Part shown: positions 9,953 to 21,299 of the stretch, one piece after another
Layout: each line of letters opens with the position of its first letter
Numbering within the stretch: the stretch's first letter is position 1
Assembly: GCA_900291925.1 (NCBI GenBank)
Contig: UWYS01000009.1
Location: forward strand, 799,316-863,315
DNA from: Thecaphora thlaspeos
Taxonomy: Eukaryota; Basidiomycota; Ustilaginomycetes; Urocystidales; Glomosporiaceae
Length of the DNA stretch: 64,000 nt
Reading direction: 5' to 3'
Translations under genes and position numbers: made by a program
Notes under the pieces: generated by a model
Seen by the model: the letters and a program-made list of their open reading frames with translations, nothing else
Told to the model about the DNA's origin: nothing
Databases searched by the model: none

Positions 9953-12900
9953 TTAGGCCCGAAGCGCCGCTGCGCTCCAGCTTGGTCCTCCCAGACCGCC
10001 GCCGCCGCCCGATGCCTGCGCGTAGCCCGCCGATCCCGTCGACGCCGTCGTCCCATCGCCTTTTCTTTGCTGCTGCACTTGCTGCTGCACTTGCTGCTGC
10101 GACGCTCGCCCCTCTCTTTCCAAGTCGTCGCCGTGTCCAAGGTCGCCCAGCTTGCCGTCACCGCTGCCTTTGCCATCTACACGTCCCAAGGCCGTGGGCG
10201 GCGAGCTTAACTCCGCATCTTCCCTCTCCATCATTCCCGCCGCCGTCTTTTGCCCCGGCGATGACCGCGTGCGTCGGCTCGGTCGCGCTCGTGCATCGCC
10301 GTGCTCCTCCGCGTCGTCGCTCTCCTCGTGCAGCGCCCGCTCTCTCTTGCGCGAGCCATTTCCACCACCTGCGCCACGTGCCGTATCGCCGCCGCCGCCG
10401 CCATCCCGGAGCGTCGATCCTCCCGTGGCTGCAGAGCTCGCCCCTCCCTCGTTGGTGCCGCTGCCGCCAAAGTCCACGACGACGCGCTCCTTTTCGCCGC
10501 TGGATCGGTAAAGCGACGAGAGGCCAGACCCCGCCTCTTCCGTATCCCCTCGGCCGTTGCCACCACTGCCGCCGTTGCCGGGCCTCTTGAACCCGTCCGT
10601 GTTTCCGCCGTCGTTGTTGTGGTCCGGCTTGTAGCTGCTGCTGGCGTATGGCTGGCTGCCGCCGTATCCCGTACTGCCCTGGTTGTTGCGGTTGCTGCTG
10701 CTGCTGCTGCTGCCGGTCCCGTTGACGTCGTTGCGCTCCCAATCCGGCAGCAAGTGATTCGTGATCAGCTTCCGCAGCACGCCCGACGCCTCCCTCCCCA
10801 GCTCCCACCGCGAGCCGCGCAGCTCCCGTTCCACCAGCTCCAGTACCGACTTGGTGTAGCACTTGCAGTCAACCGACGCGATCCCATCGGGCGACTTGGT
10901 GCTCATCCTCTCCAGGAAGTCGACTGCCTCTGGCTTGAGCGGCGGCTGGCCGGGTCCACCACCTCCACCGGCAGCAGTGCTGCGCCGCACGTACGGCCCC
11001 TGCAGCGGGAAGGGCGCGTCGGGTACGTTGTTGACGGCGCGCGAGGGGCGCGTGCTGGGCGCCGTCGCCAGCTGCGGGCCTCGCGGCGTCGCCAGGGCGT
11101 GGCCGTAGGCCCAGATGACCAGCGCGCACAGGTACTGGCACCAGCGGTGGTGCAACACCTCGTCCAGGCCCATCTCTCGATCAGGACTCTCTTTGCCGCC
11201 GCCGCCTCCGCCGAGGCCAACGTGCGGCGAGTCGTCGTCGGGCCGGTCGCGCACGTCGGACTCGGCGAAACCGACGCTCGGCTTCCACGGCTGGATCGTT
11301 CCAAACGACTCGATCCCGCTACCGAGCAGCGAGGTGCGCAGGAAGTTGACCGCGTGCCAGACCGCCGTCGTCCCGTCCGACGTCTTGGCCCACTCTTTGA
11401 CGGCACGGCGCGAAGCGTTGAAAGTGGCACGGTCGATGAAGCGGTCCAGAACCGACGGCAGGCCGGCGTAGATCTGTGGCGGCACATGCGCGCGGGAGGC
11501 CGATGTAAGAAGAGAAAGCCAGGAGGAAGGGTAAATCAGCATACGATCTGGCAGATGGGCAGGCAAGCAGATGGTTAGGCTGGCCGAGACGAATCGAAGG
11601 CTGACGCACCTGAATGTCGATGGTGTCGGCAAACAGCGTGATCTGGGCTGCGGAGACCAGGCTGGGCGTCGCGCGGTGGATGAGACGCGCGCTCGAGTCG
11701 TCCTCGGCCTCGGCCTTGATGTGGGCGATGTCCATGCGCGCCTGTAGCGACGAGTACGCGGCTGAGAGCCGGTCTTTCCAATTCCCGATTCCTCCTCCTA
11801 AGCCACCTCCGCCGCCGCCGCCTGCATCCACTCCTCCGCCCCCGCCATCACCGCCACCGCCACCGCCGCCAAGCAGGATGTTCTGCTTCCAGTGTAGGTC
11901 GTAGGCGATGCTCATCAGGCCGTGGAGCAGGACGAAGCGCTGGAAGGCGTCGAGCTCGTGCGGCGTCTTGCCCGGGCTGAAGCAGGCCTTGAGCGCCGAG
12001 ATAAAGGGGCTCGGCGGCTTGTAGCTCAACCGGCGGCGGTGTTGCGTCCAAGCGTCGGGAGAGGCCTTACTCCACTCGTTGTCACTGCAGGGTAGGTTGA
12101 GCTGGATCTGGAAGGCGCTGAGTGCTGGGATGTGGCGAAATGTGGTCGCGTGCTGGGCGTCGAGCATGAAAGCGAAGAGCGCGATTCGCTTCTTCTCCTC
12201 CTCGCGGGCCCAACCGCGCCAGAACTCCTCGGCCTCCTCGTATCTGGTCCCGGTCGGCTGGCTCAGCGTGGTAGAGACGCTCGGGTTGAAGACAGCATTG
12301 CGGCGCGCTAGCGTGATGATGAAGTTGTGGAAGAGGTGCGACATCTCGTGCTGTGGACGCGAGCTCATCATCTTGCCAAAGCACTCGGTCAGAACCATAG
12401 CCTGGAGCATCGGGAGCGTCGCGCGCGCTGGTCGGAAATCCTCGAGGCTGACGATGGCGCCCCAGATCTTCTGGGCGATCCGGATCGCCATTTCGTGCGC
12501 CGGCAGCGCGGCAAAGTGGGCGCCGATCACCACGACGGCGCTCAGCAACATTGGGTCGGTCGTGCTGGCGGCAAAGGTGGGCTCGTGGAGCAGGGGATAG
12601 AGCCTGTTGAACCTGGAAAAGAAGAGATAGATGTAGCAACGCAGCGCCGATGGCGTGAAGAGCGGCGAGCTCGGCAGCTCGCCGACCGAGCTGAGAAAGA
12701 CGAGCAGCCGGTGTTGCGCTACCGGGTCGACGTGATACGTCACCCGACTCGGGATCTCGGCCTGCAGGCTGGCAAAGTAGGCGAGATCCTCGAGCGCGTT
12801 GGGCGCCTCGGCCTCGCTACCGGACATCAGGAAGCCGTCGGAGCTCATCCCTCGCCCGAAGCTCGCCGTGTCCCCCCCTCCTCCTCCGCCTCGCTGCCCA

Positions 12901-14863
12901 CCACCGCCGCCGTCGCCGCCGCCGCCGCTGAAGCTGCCGAGGAAGCCGCCCAGACCGTCCGAGCTCAACGGCGAGAAGCCCGACGCCTGCGACCGGCCGC
13001 GGCTCGCGTCAAAGCGTCCGAGCCCGGGGAAACCCGACGACGAGCCGAACGGGTCCATCCCGTCAAAGAGCCAACCATAGTCGGCTGTATAGTCGATCGC
13101 CGGTGGGGCAAAGGGGAAGATGTTGTGATTGGCTGTCGGCGGCAGGGCCGCGCCCGGTTGCCCTTGCGCTTGCTGTTGCTGCCTCGACCCGCCACCGATG
13201 GCCGTGGTGACTGCAGCTCCGCCAGTAGAACTTTCTTGCCCTTGCACTTCCGGTCCGCCATCGCCTCGCGAGCATGCGACGACGCTAGGCGGTTCGGGCC
13301 AGCCGGCATGGTAGGCACCCGAGGGCGGAGGCGCATAGCTGCCACCGCCTTCGCCTCCGCCGCCGCCGTCGCCAGCGTTGCCACCCGCGATATCTCGACC
13401 TCCGGGCCCGTCGCCACCTCCACCAAGGTCACCTGCCTCCAACCAGCGAAACGATGCTGGGTCCTCGGCCGGATCTGCCGTCGGGCCGCCATCGCCTACC
13501 GATCTGCCAACGCCGGAAGAAGCTGTGGCCGGGAATGCGCCGTCGTGCCACGGCGCTTGCAGCAGCGGATGGTTGCTGCTGCTCCCTCTTGGAAAATCGT
13601 CGTAGCCGCCACCGCGGACGTCGACCGCCCTGCCGCCGCCTGCTGCCTCAGATGTAGTTGCTTGGCCACCTCTACTACCGCCGCGGCCGCCGCTTTCGTA
13701 CGCCAAGAGGTCCGCTGGTGATTGTCCGTTGCGAGAGCTCTCCCCGTAGATCGAAGCGAAGGACAGGTTATTGATCCTGCTGCGGAAGGGCGGCGACATT
13801 GCTGCGGTTGGGGACGCGGAGGCGGCGGGCGGAGACCACTGTGACTGGGCCGATGGGTAGCCGCCGGGCGCGCCGCCGAGACCGGAATGATGAGATGCGA
13901 GAGGAGGGTGATGAGGATTGTGCTGGTTGGCGACAGACGCCGACAGTAACGGCGGCTGGCCACTGACCAGGCTGCCGCCACTGCTAGCGCTCGTGCTTGG
14001 CCAGACCGACGTAGATGGTCCGACATCCGTCACTTCACCGTGCGTCGATGTCCCCTGGAAGCATGCGTGGCTGCTGCCAGAGCCCGAGACGCCGATGCGA
14101 CCGCGTTTGAACTCGTCCATGCCGTCGATATCGTCGTCATCGTCGTTATGGCCGGCGGTGGTCAGGGTGGGGTCGAGATGTTGGTCGTCGTCCTCCGAGT
14201 CGGACGCATCGTGCGAGGCCTGCTGGGCCGCTTTCGAGTTGCGGCGGTCTGACTTTGAGCATGATGATCCAGAGCCTTGGGCCGACGTCTGCGGCTTGTC
14301 TTTACCCTTGTTCGACCACCTGCCGAGCGTCTTGCCGCGAAGCGCGTGTCGCTCGAGGTGACGCACCAGCAGATCCTGCCGCACAAAGCTGTGGAAGCGA
14401 TCCGGGGCAGGCCCAAGGCAGGATCACGAGTTCGGGCGTTAGCAACGGAACAGGCGTTGAGCTGGCTTGTCGCCAGAAACAGATGGGGACATTTTCAAAG
14501 GCCATCGCCGCTGGGCTAGGGTTAGGTACTCACGTTCGGTCGCACTGGTTGCAGCAGAGGACTCGGTCGACGTCGTGGTTGAGCTTGTGCCGGAGGAGGT
14601 GGTCCGGCCTCGAGTAGCTCTGCGAAGCGATGGGCCAGGGTGTTGAGGGAGCAAGACGATGATTCATAGAGAAGGGGAAGGACGATGTGATGAGTAGATG
14701 GACACCGACCAGCGGACGATGAGCCTCGTCTTGAAGACGAAGAGCGGGGGGGGGGGGGGGGGCGGAGACACGGGGAAGGGTGTGTGACACGCACCTTGTC
14801 GCATCCGGGCCTGTCGCAAGAGTACCTCTGCTCTGGCTGGTTCGAGGAATCCTTCTTGCCCAT
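9953..14863 (-). CDS. C2H2 zinc-finger transcription factor with fungal-specific TF domain
   Basis: Four exons are read on the minus strand: 14863-14795, 14619-14534, 14388-11610 and 11473-9953. All have GT-AG borders and phases that fit, giving 1484 aa. Introns 1 and 2 each interrupt a zinc finger. Finger 1 is C-x4-C-x12-H-x3-H (YSCDRPGCDK joined to SYSRPDHLLRH). Finger 2 is C-x2-C-x12-H-x3-H (CNQCDR joined to TFVRQDLLVRH). A long Gly/Ser-rich region follows. From about residue 580 the protein resembles the fungal-specific transcription factor (middle homology) domain, with RLYPLLHEPTF and LLSAVVVIGAHFAA. The tail is again Gly/Ser/Gln-rich. Such proteins are nuclear sequence-specific regulators; the target pathway cannot be told. 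The gene is divergent from SMC2 with a 1.6 kb shared upstream region. Confidence 0.85.
14746..14762. repeat. G17 homopolymer (C-tract of intron 1 of the C2H2 factor)
   Basis: Seventeen consecutive G on the plus strand lie inside the first intron (14620-14794) of the minus-strand transcription factor, where they form a C-tract between donor and acceptor. Confidence 0.9.
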
Positions 14864-16494
14864 TATATCGTGCCTGTCTTGCTGTCTGGTGGACTAGTCG
14901 GGTCTCTGAGCTGGTGCTTTCACGCGGGGAAAGAGGGAGTGCCAACGAATGCGTCGCTGTCACTTGGGTGGCAGGCAGGCTTGATGGCCAGTGTTGGCGG
15001 TGGACGTGTCTTCAGACACTCGAGCTGCAGCAGCGAGGCTGCTGGTACGTCGCTCCACCCACGTGCCAGAGGGCGCTCTGTATGGATGGTATGGATTGAT
15101 TCGATCAGGCTCGGAGCAGGCGGCAGAGCAGAAGAGTCGGCCGGACCGGGAAGCGTGGGCGGTGCAGCGACGCAGCGTTAGACGTCCGGCGGTGTGGGGC
15201 TGGGTGCAGGCAATGACGACGGGTGGGAGGCGTCGAAGCGCGGCCGCCGGTTGAGAGGTGGGGGGGAAAAGGGCGGGGATGGGCGGGGATGGGCGGGGAC
15301 GGAGACCAGGGCAGGACTGCGGAGGGAGTGAGCTAGAGAGGCGTCATGCGGTGCAGATACGTAGAGACGTACGCGCCGGTGGGTTGCGCGGAGATGGTGT
15401 GTATGTGTGTGGGTGTGTAGGTGTGTGGGTGAGGGGTGTGTGGATGTTGATGGTGGGGATAGGGACGGGCCATGGGGAGGAGGGGATGACGGTGGCCAGC
15501 TCGAGACGAGCCCGCCGGATCCGAGCGCTCGCCGTCGAGCAACTGCCAGCACACACACCCACCCACATGCGCCACGTGATTTGTCTCCTCGTTACTTGAC
15601 ATGTCCTCCTTCTGCACCACCATATCCACTCGCGTGGTCCGAACGCATCTCGCGCGAGTCCATACCTCCACATGTAAAAGCGTCATCCAGAAACGTCTCG
15701 CGCGAGGAATCACCTCCACATCTGGTATCGTCCCGTCGCGTCAAATGGTTGACGCTTCTCGCGCGGGTAGTAACGCGACTAGCCTCCCCATCAAGTCGCG
15801 TCAATTGGGCCGTGGCGTCGCATTTCGCGCGAGAAAACATCTTCCCGTCAAAACGCGTCGTCCAGACGCGTCGCGCGAACCGCACCTTCCGCGCCTGACC
15901 CACGCGCCCCAACCGAAGCAGGCAGCCGGAAAAAAGAAGATCGGGCTTTCTTTTTTCGCGCCATGATCGGGCGGAGCTGGCCGGCCCTGCTTCACGTGGG
16001 CGGGCATCGCCTGGCCTTCCTGGCGGCGAGGGGCGAGGGCGACGCGAGGCAGAGCAACACACACGCAGGAGAGCGCGCGCTCGCCCGATCCAAGGTTGAG
16101 GCAGGCACAGGGTCCTCGCCTCTGCTCGAGTCAAAGGCTGTTTTGGATGGCAGACGGAGACGAGGCACAGCTCCACCGCGCCCTCGCCACCCACCACCAC
16201 CACCACCTCCTCGTCACCGCCACCTCCCGCCATTCTCCCTCAATATTGCCAAGCACAGCGACAACCGCTACAGCACGCCTCGTCTCACTTCGGCCACCAA
16301 CCTGCCCTCGCTCGTCGCAGAAACATCGAGCATACATTCGCCTGGCACCAAGCACACCCGCTAGGTCGCCCCACGCACCCGCCCATACCTCGGCGCAATA
16401 TACCCAGGCGACCTCGACTTCCACCTTCCCCTCAGCCCTGCCCTCATCCCTACACTCGCCCCCGCCGACTCGCCGTTGAGCTAGCCAGGTCACC
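14864..16494. promoter_or_regulatory. Divergent upstream region between the C2H2 factor and SMC2
   Basis: There is no supported gene in 1.6 kb. The segment 15640-15880 is dense in CGCG elements. CTCGCGCGAG palindromes lie at 15649-15658 and 15697-15706, a related TCTCGCGCGGG near 15757, TTTCGCGCGA at 15823-15832, and two ACGCGT boxes at 15853-15858 and 15866-15871. ACGCGT is the known binding core of the fungal MBF G1/S regulator, and TTTCGCGC resembles E2F/MBF sites. Near 15395-15435 there is a GT-rich tract. A long pyrimidine-rich leader precedes the SMC2 start. S-phase control of SMC2 is an inference. Confidence 0.55.
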
Positions 16495-19400
16495 ATGAGG
16501 GTCGAGGAGCTCATCATCGATGGCTTCAAGAGCTACCCGGTTCGCACACATGTCTCCGGCTTCGACTCCAGCTTCAACGCCATCACCGGTCTCAACGGCA
16601 GCGGCAAGAGCAACATCCTCGACTCCATCTGCTTTGTCCTTGGCATCACAAACCTCACCGCTGTCCGCGCCAACAACCTTCAGGACCTCATCTACAAGCG
16701 CGGCCAGGCAGGCATCACAAAGGCCTCCGTCACCATCGTCTTCGACAACTCCGACCGCGCAAAGTCGCCCGTCTCCTTTGAAAACTACCCCCAAATCACC
16801 GTCACCCGCCAGATTGCCATGGGCGGCCTCTCCAAGTACCTCATCAACGGCCACAAGGCCACCCAGCAGGCCGTTCAGAACATGTTCCAGAGCGTCCAGC
16901 TCAACATCAACAACCCCAACTTCCTCATAATGCAGGGCAAGATCACAAAGGTGCTCAACATGAAGCCCGCAGAGATCCTCTCCATGATCGAAGAGGCCGC
17001 CGGCACGCGCATGTTCGAGGACCGCAAGGACAAGGCCATCAAGACGATGACGAAAAAGGACCAAAAGGTAAAGGAGATCACCGCCCTCCTCGAGGAGGAA
17101 ATCACCCCCAAGCTCGACAAGCTCCGCGACGAGAAGCGCTCCTTCCTCGAGTACCAAAAGGCCTCGACCGAGCTCGACCGGCTCACACGTCTCGCAAAGG
17201 CGCACGAGTGGCAGTCGCTCTGCGCCCGCTTCGAGGAGAAGCGCGAGGCCGTCCAGGCGAAGAAACGCAAGGTCGCCGACCGCGAGGACGAGGCCAAGGC
17301 GCTCGGACGCCAGATTGACGGCATCGAGCGCGAGCTAGCCGAGATTGAGCGGAAGCGCGAGCGCGAGATGACAAAGGGTGGCCGCCTCCAGGAGCTCGTC
17401 GCCCGCGCAAAGGAGCTTCAGCACGACCTCGTCAAGCAGAAGACGTCGGTCGACTTCAAGATCGCCTCGGTCGAAGAAGAAGCCAAGAAGCTACAGTCCG
17501 ACGAGGCCGCCCTCCAGGCGGCGCGCGACTCGCTTCAGGACAAGCGCCGCGCGCTCGACGAGCTCTCGGCGTCGTTTGGCACGCTCAAGGGCGACTACGA
17601 TGCCTCGATGGCCGACCTCGAGAAGCACGATGAGCTGCTCCAGACCCTCCTCACCGGCATGGCGTCGTCCAAGGCGACGGGCGACGGGTCCGGTGGCGCG
17701 ACAGGAGGCTACATGGGCCAGCTGGCTGCCGCCCGGTCGCAGGAGTCGAGCGCGGGGACCGAGATGGAGCAGGCCAGGCTGCGCATCGGCCACCTCGAGA
17801 AAGAACTCAAGCAGAAGGAGCCCCTCGCCAGAAAGGCCGAAAAGGAGGGCGCCGGCCAGGTTAGGGAGCTCGAGGCGGCGCGCGCGAGCGTGGCCGAGCT
17901 CGAGCAGCAAATTGTCCAGGCAGGCTGGGACGAGGACCAGGAAAAGACGCTGCTCGGCTCCAAGACCGACTTCAGCAAGCAGGTGGCCGAGCTACTCGAA
18001 CGGCGCGACCGCCTCAAGTCGCAGCTGGCCGGGATGGACTTCCAGTACGCCGACCCAGAGCCCAACTTTGACCGTTCGCGCGTCAAAGGCCTCGTCGCGT
18101 CGCTCATCGAGCTCGACGACAAGAACCATCGCTTCTCGACCGCGCTCGAGATCTGCGCCGGCGGGCGGCTGTACAACGTCGTCGTCGAGGACGAGACGGT
18201 CGGCAGCAAGCTGCTCGCCAACGGCCGCCTCAAGAAGCGTGTCACGCTGATCCCGCTCAACAAGATCAACGCGTTTGTCGCGTCAGCCCAGAAGGTCGGC
18301 GCGGCCCAGAAGCTGGCCCCGGGAAAGGTCGACCTGGCGCTCTCGCTCGTCGGCTACGACGACGAGGTGACCAAGGCGATGGAGTATGTCTTTGGAAACA
18401 CGCTCATCTGCCACGACGCCGCGACAGCCAAGCGGGTGACGTTCGACAATGCGGTACGGATGAAGAGCGTGACGCTCGAGGGCGACGTCTACGACCCCGC
18501 GGGTACGCTCAGCGGCGGCAGCAAACCCAACAGCGGCAACGTGCTGGTGCGCATGCAGGAGCTGCTCAAGGTCGAGCGCGCGCTGGCCGAGGCACGCCGC
18601 AAGCTCTCGAGCTGCGAGGCCGAGATCCGCCAAGCCAAGGAGAAGATGGCCCGCTTCGCCAAGGTCAAGCGCGAGCTCGACCTCAAGCGCCATCAGGTCG
18701 GCTTGCTCGAGGGCCAGGTCAGCGGCAGCAACGCCACCAGGGTGAGAAGCAACGGCCCGGCCGGTTTGCGACCGTGGAGGTTACATCTGTGACTGACGCA
18801 AGCATCGCTCCTTCCCGCGATTTTCCTCCGTGCGATCACACAGATCCTGTCGGAGGTCGAGCACTGCAAGACATCGATCGCCGAGCTGCGCACCACGATC
18901 GACGACGCCAAGGAGCGCCAGAAGGAGGCGGCGCAGGAGGCGAAGCGGCTCGAGCGTGAGATGGAGGACTTTGAGAAGAACAAGGACTCGAAGCTTGACC
19001 AGCTCAAGGCCGAAATCAAGCAGAAGAAGGCCGAGGTGCAGAAGCGCTCAGGCCAGATCAAGGCGCGCCAGAACGAGGTGCGGACGATGGAGCTCGAGCT
19101 CGACCAGCTCCAAGTCGAGGTGGCCGCCATGGAAAAGGGCGTCAAGGATAGCGCTAAGGCCGTCAAGACCGTCGAGCACGAGCTGGAAGAGATGCAAAAG
19201 GGCCTCGAGAGGGTTCAGGTGAGTGGCAGGGCCCGATAGAGCAAGGAGCCGGCAGCGACCTGCCAGACGAGCCTACTGACCGCCTTTTCTCACGTCGCTG
19301 CGTCCCGCTTCCCTCGCAGGCTGAGGTCGAGTCGACCGAAGAGCAGCTCACCGAGGAACGGGCGACGCTCTCTGCGTACGACTCGGAGCTCTCGACGCTG

Positions 19401-20746
19401 CGAGCGGCGGTCAAGGACAAGAAGCAGGAGATTGCCGACGGCCAGCTGTCAATCAAGCAGCTCAACCACGAGATGGAAAAGATGCAGCAGGACTGTTCGG
19501 CGCTAGAGAAGGGCGTCAAGCAGCTCGAGCAACAGTTTGAGTGGATCGTCAGCGAGAACCGCTTTTTTGGCCAGGCGGGGACGGCATACGACTTTGGCAA
19601 GCACAACATGGGCGAGGTGCGCAAGCGGTGCAAGAAGCTCGAGGAGCAACAGCAGGGGATGCGCAAGAAGGTCAACCCGAAGGTCATGAACATGATCGAC
19701 AGGTGAGTAGGTGGGCGGATGGGCGGATGGGCGGCCGTCGTTATGATCTAGACGATGCCAAGTATGGCATGGGGCGATCGCTGATGTTTTCTTCCTTGAT
19801 GTCGACTTGCCCTCTCCCTCTGTACCGACAGCGTCGAGAAGAAGGAGACGGCGCTGACGCAGATGCTTTCGACGGTGCTGAAGGACAAGAGCAAGATTGA
19901 GGAGACGATCGATGAACTAGACCGGTACAAGAAGGATGCACTCCAGACGACGTGGGAGAAGGTCAATGCGTGAGTGCCGGTCCCGAACGAGCGCACACCA
20001 GCATCTGCATCTCTGCATTGTTGGCTGACCACTGACAGATGGACATCTTTCCGCGCCCTTTTCATGCTTGTGCGTCGATGCTCGGACGACTGCAGCGACT
20101 TTGGCGATATCTTTGCCGAGCTGCTACCGGGCAACTACTCGAAGCTGCAGCCGCCCGAGGGCCAGGACTTGACGCAGGGGCTCGAGGTCAAGGTGCGACT
20201 AGGCACGGTGTGGAAGCAGAGTCTGACGGAGCTGAGCGGAGGACAACGGTAGGTGTCACGCGGGGTGTCGCTGCGATTCCGGAGCGTCGAGAAAGTTCTT
20301 ACTGATACCTTTGCCTTGCTTTTGTTGGCTGTCACGCTCCACTCGGCTCTCGCAGATCGTTGATCGCTCTGTCACTGATCATGTCTCTACTTCAGTTCAA
20401 GCCGGCGCCGATGTACATCCTGGACGAGATCGACGCGGCGCTGGACCTTTCACACACGCAGCACATCGGACAGCTATTCCGCAACCGCTTCCGTGGATCT
20501 CAGTTTATCGTCGTCTCGCTGAAAGAGGGACTGTTCACCAACGCCAACGTCCTGTTCCGCGCGAGGTTCCGCGACGGTACGAGTCTGGTGGAACGCACGG
20601 TCAATGCCAATCGAACCACGCACGGCAATGCAGGTGACAAGGAGAATCGGAACCCCGGCGTCAATGCGGGCGTTGCTGCAGGGACGGGTAAGGCGAGGAA
20701 GGGTGGTAGCGGAACGTCGGCGTCGACGAGGATGGTGGCTGCATAA
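16495..20746 (+). CDS. SMC2: Condensin subunit SMC2
   Basis: Six exons are read: 16495-18741, 18844-19218, 19320-19702, 19832-19969, 20096-20248 and 20356-20746. All borders are GT-AG with matching phases, giving 1228 aa, normal for Smc2. The protein pairs with Smc4 to form the ATPase core of condensin, which compacts mitotic chromosomes. Visible parts are the N-terminal head with Walker A GLNGSGKS (32-39), a coiled coil, the hinge at about 515-680, a second coiled coil, the ABC signature LSGGQRS (about 1095) and Walker [11 protein letters not shown] (about 1117). The N-terminal IDGFKSY and the [10 protein letters not shown] segment point to SMC2 rather than SMC1, 3 or 4. The splice into [13 protein letters not shown] (exon 5) was chosen over an earlier AG because it restores that conserved block. 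A C-terminal tail carries KENRNPG at 1194-1200, a KEN-box-like sequence. Confidence 0.95.
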
Positions 20747-21160
20747 AGGCTGCGACGATGCCGACAGCCTTCCAGGACGAGACTGCCCACGGTAGAAGGG
20801 TGGGTTTTTGACCGAATTTTGTTGTGCATTTTATTTCCTTTGTTTCGGTCTTTGTCGTGGCCTGCTGTTTTGTACTATTGCTTGTTGTACCTCTACGATG
20901 ATACATGGTTACACGTCGCTTGCTGCGTGTGCGGGCTGAGTGATATTTGCTGCCACGGTCGAGCTATGCTGTGCTGAGCACCGTCGTCGCACTGGCTCCT
21001 CTGGGCCGCGAGGGAGGGACAGAAAGAGGGTGACGCGAGCGGGGTCGAACGCGTGCAGGCGCGCGAGTCATCCCTGCCGTGGCTTCACCCGACACGCGAG
21101 GAAATCTCGAGGAATTTCACCGCGTTAAACGCCGCTCTAGGCCGTCTGTGCCCTTCGATC
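20747..21160. other. Spacer downstream of SMC2
   Basis: Normal CpG content; no gene is seen. T-rich sequence at about 20810-20880 probably holds the SMC2 polyadenylation region. It forms the left border of the CpG-depleted island. Confidence 0.4.
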
Positions 21161-21299
21161 TTCTCCTACCACCATCACCATCACCATCACACCCACCATA
21201 CCACCTTGTCTTCTCCTTTCTGTTCTCCCCTCTGTCACTTGCCTCTCTCTTCCTCATTGCTGCACACTCAACCCACTCTCTGTCAAGCAACTTGGCCTC

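Noticed and set aside
12327..13721. 464-aa open frame opposite the C2H2 factor
   Set aside because: Antisense shadow; composition mirrors the Gly/Ser repeats on the other strand.
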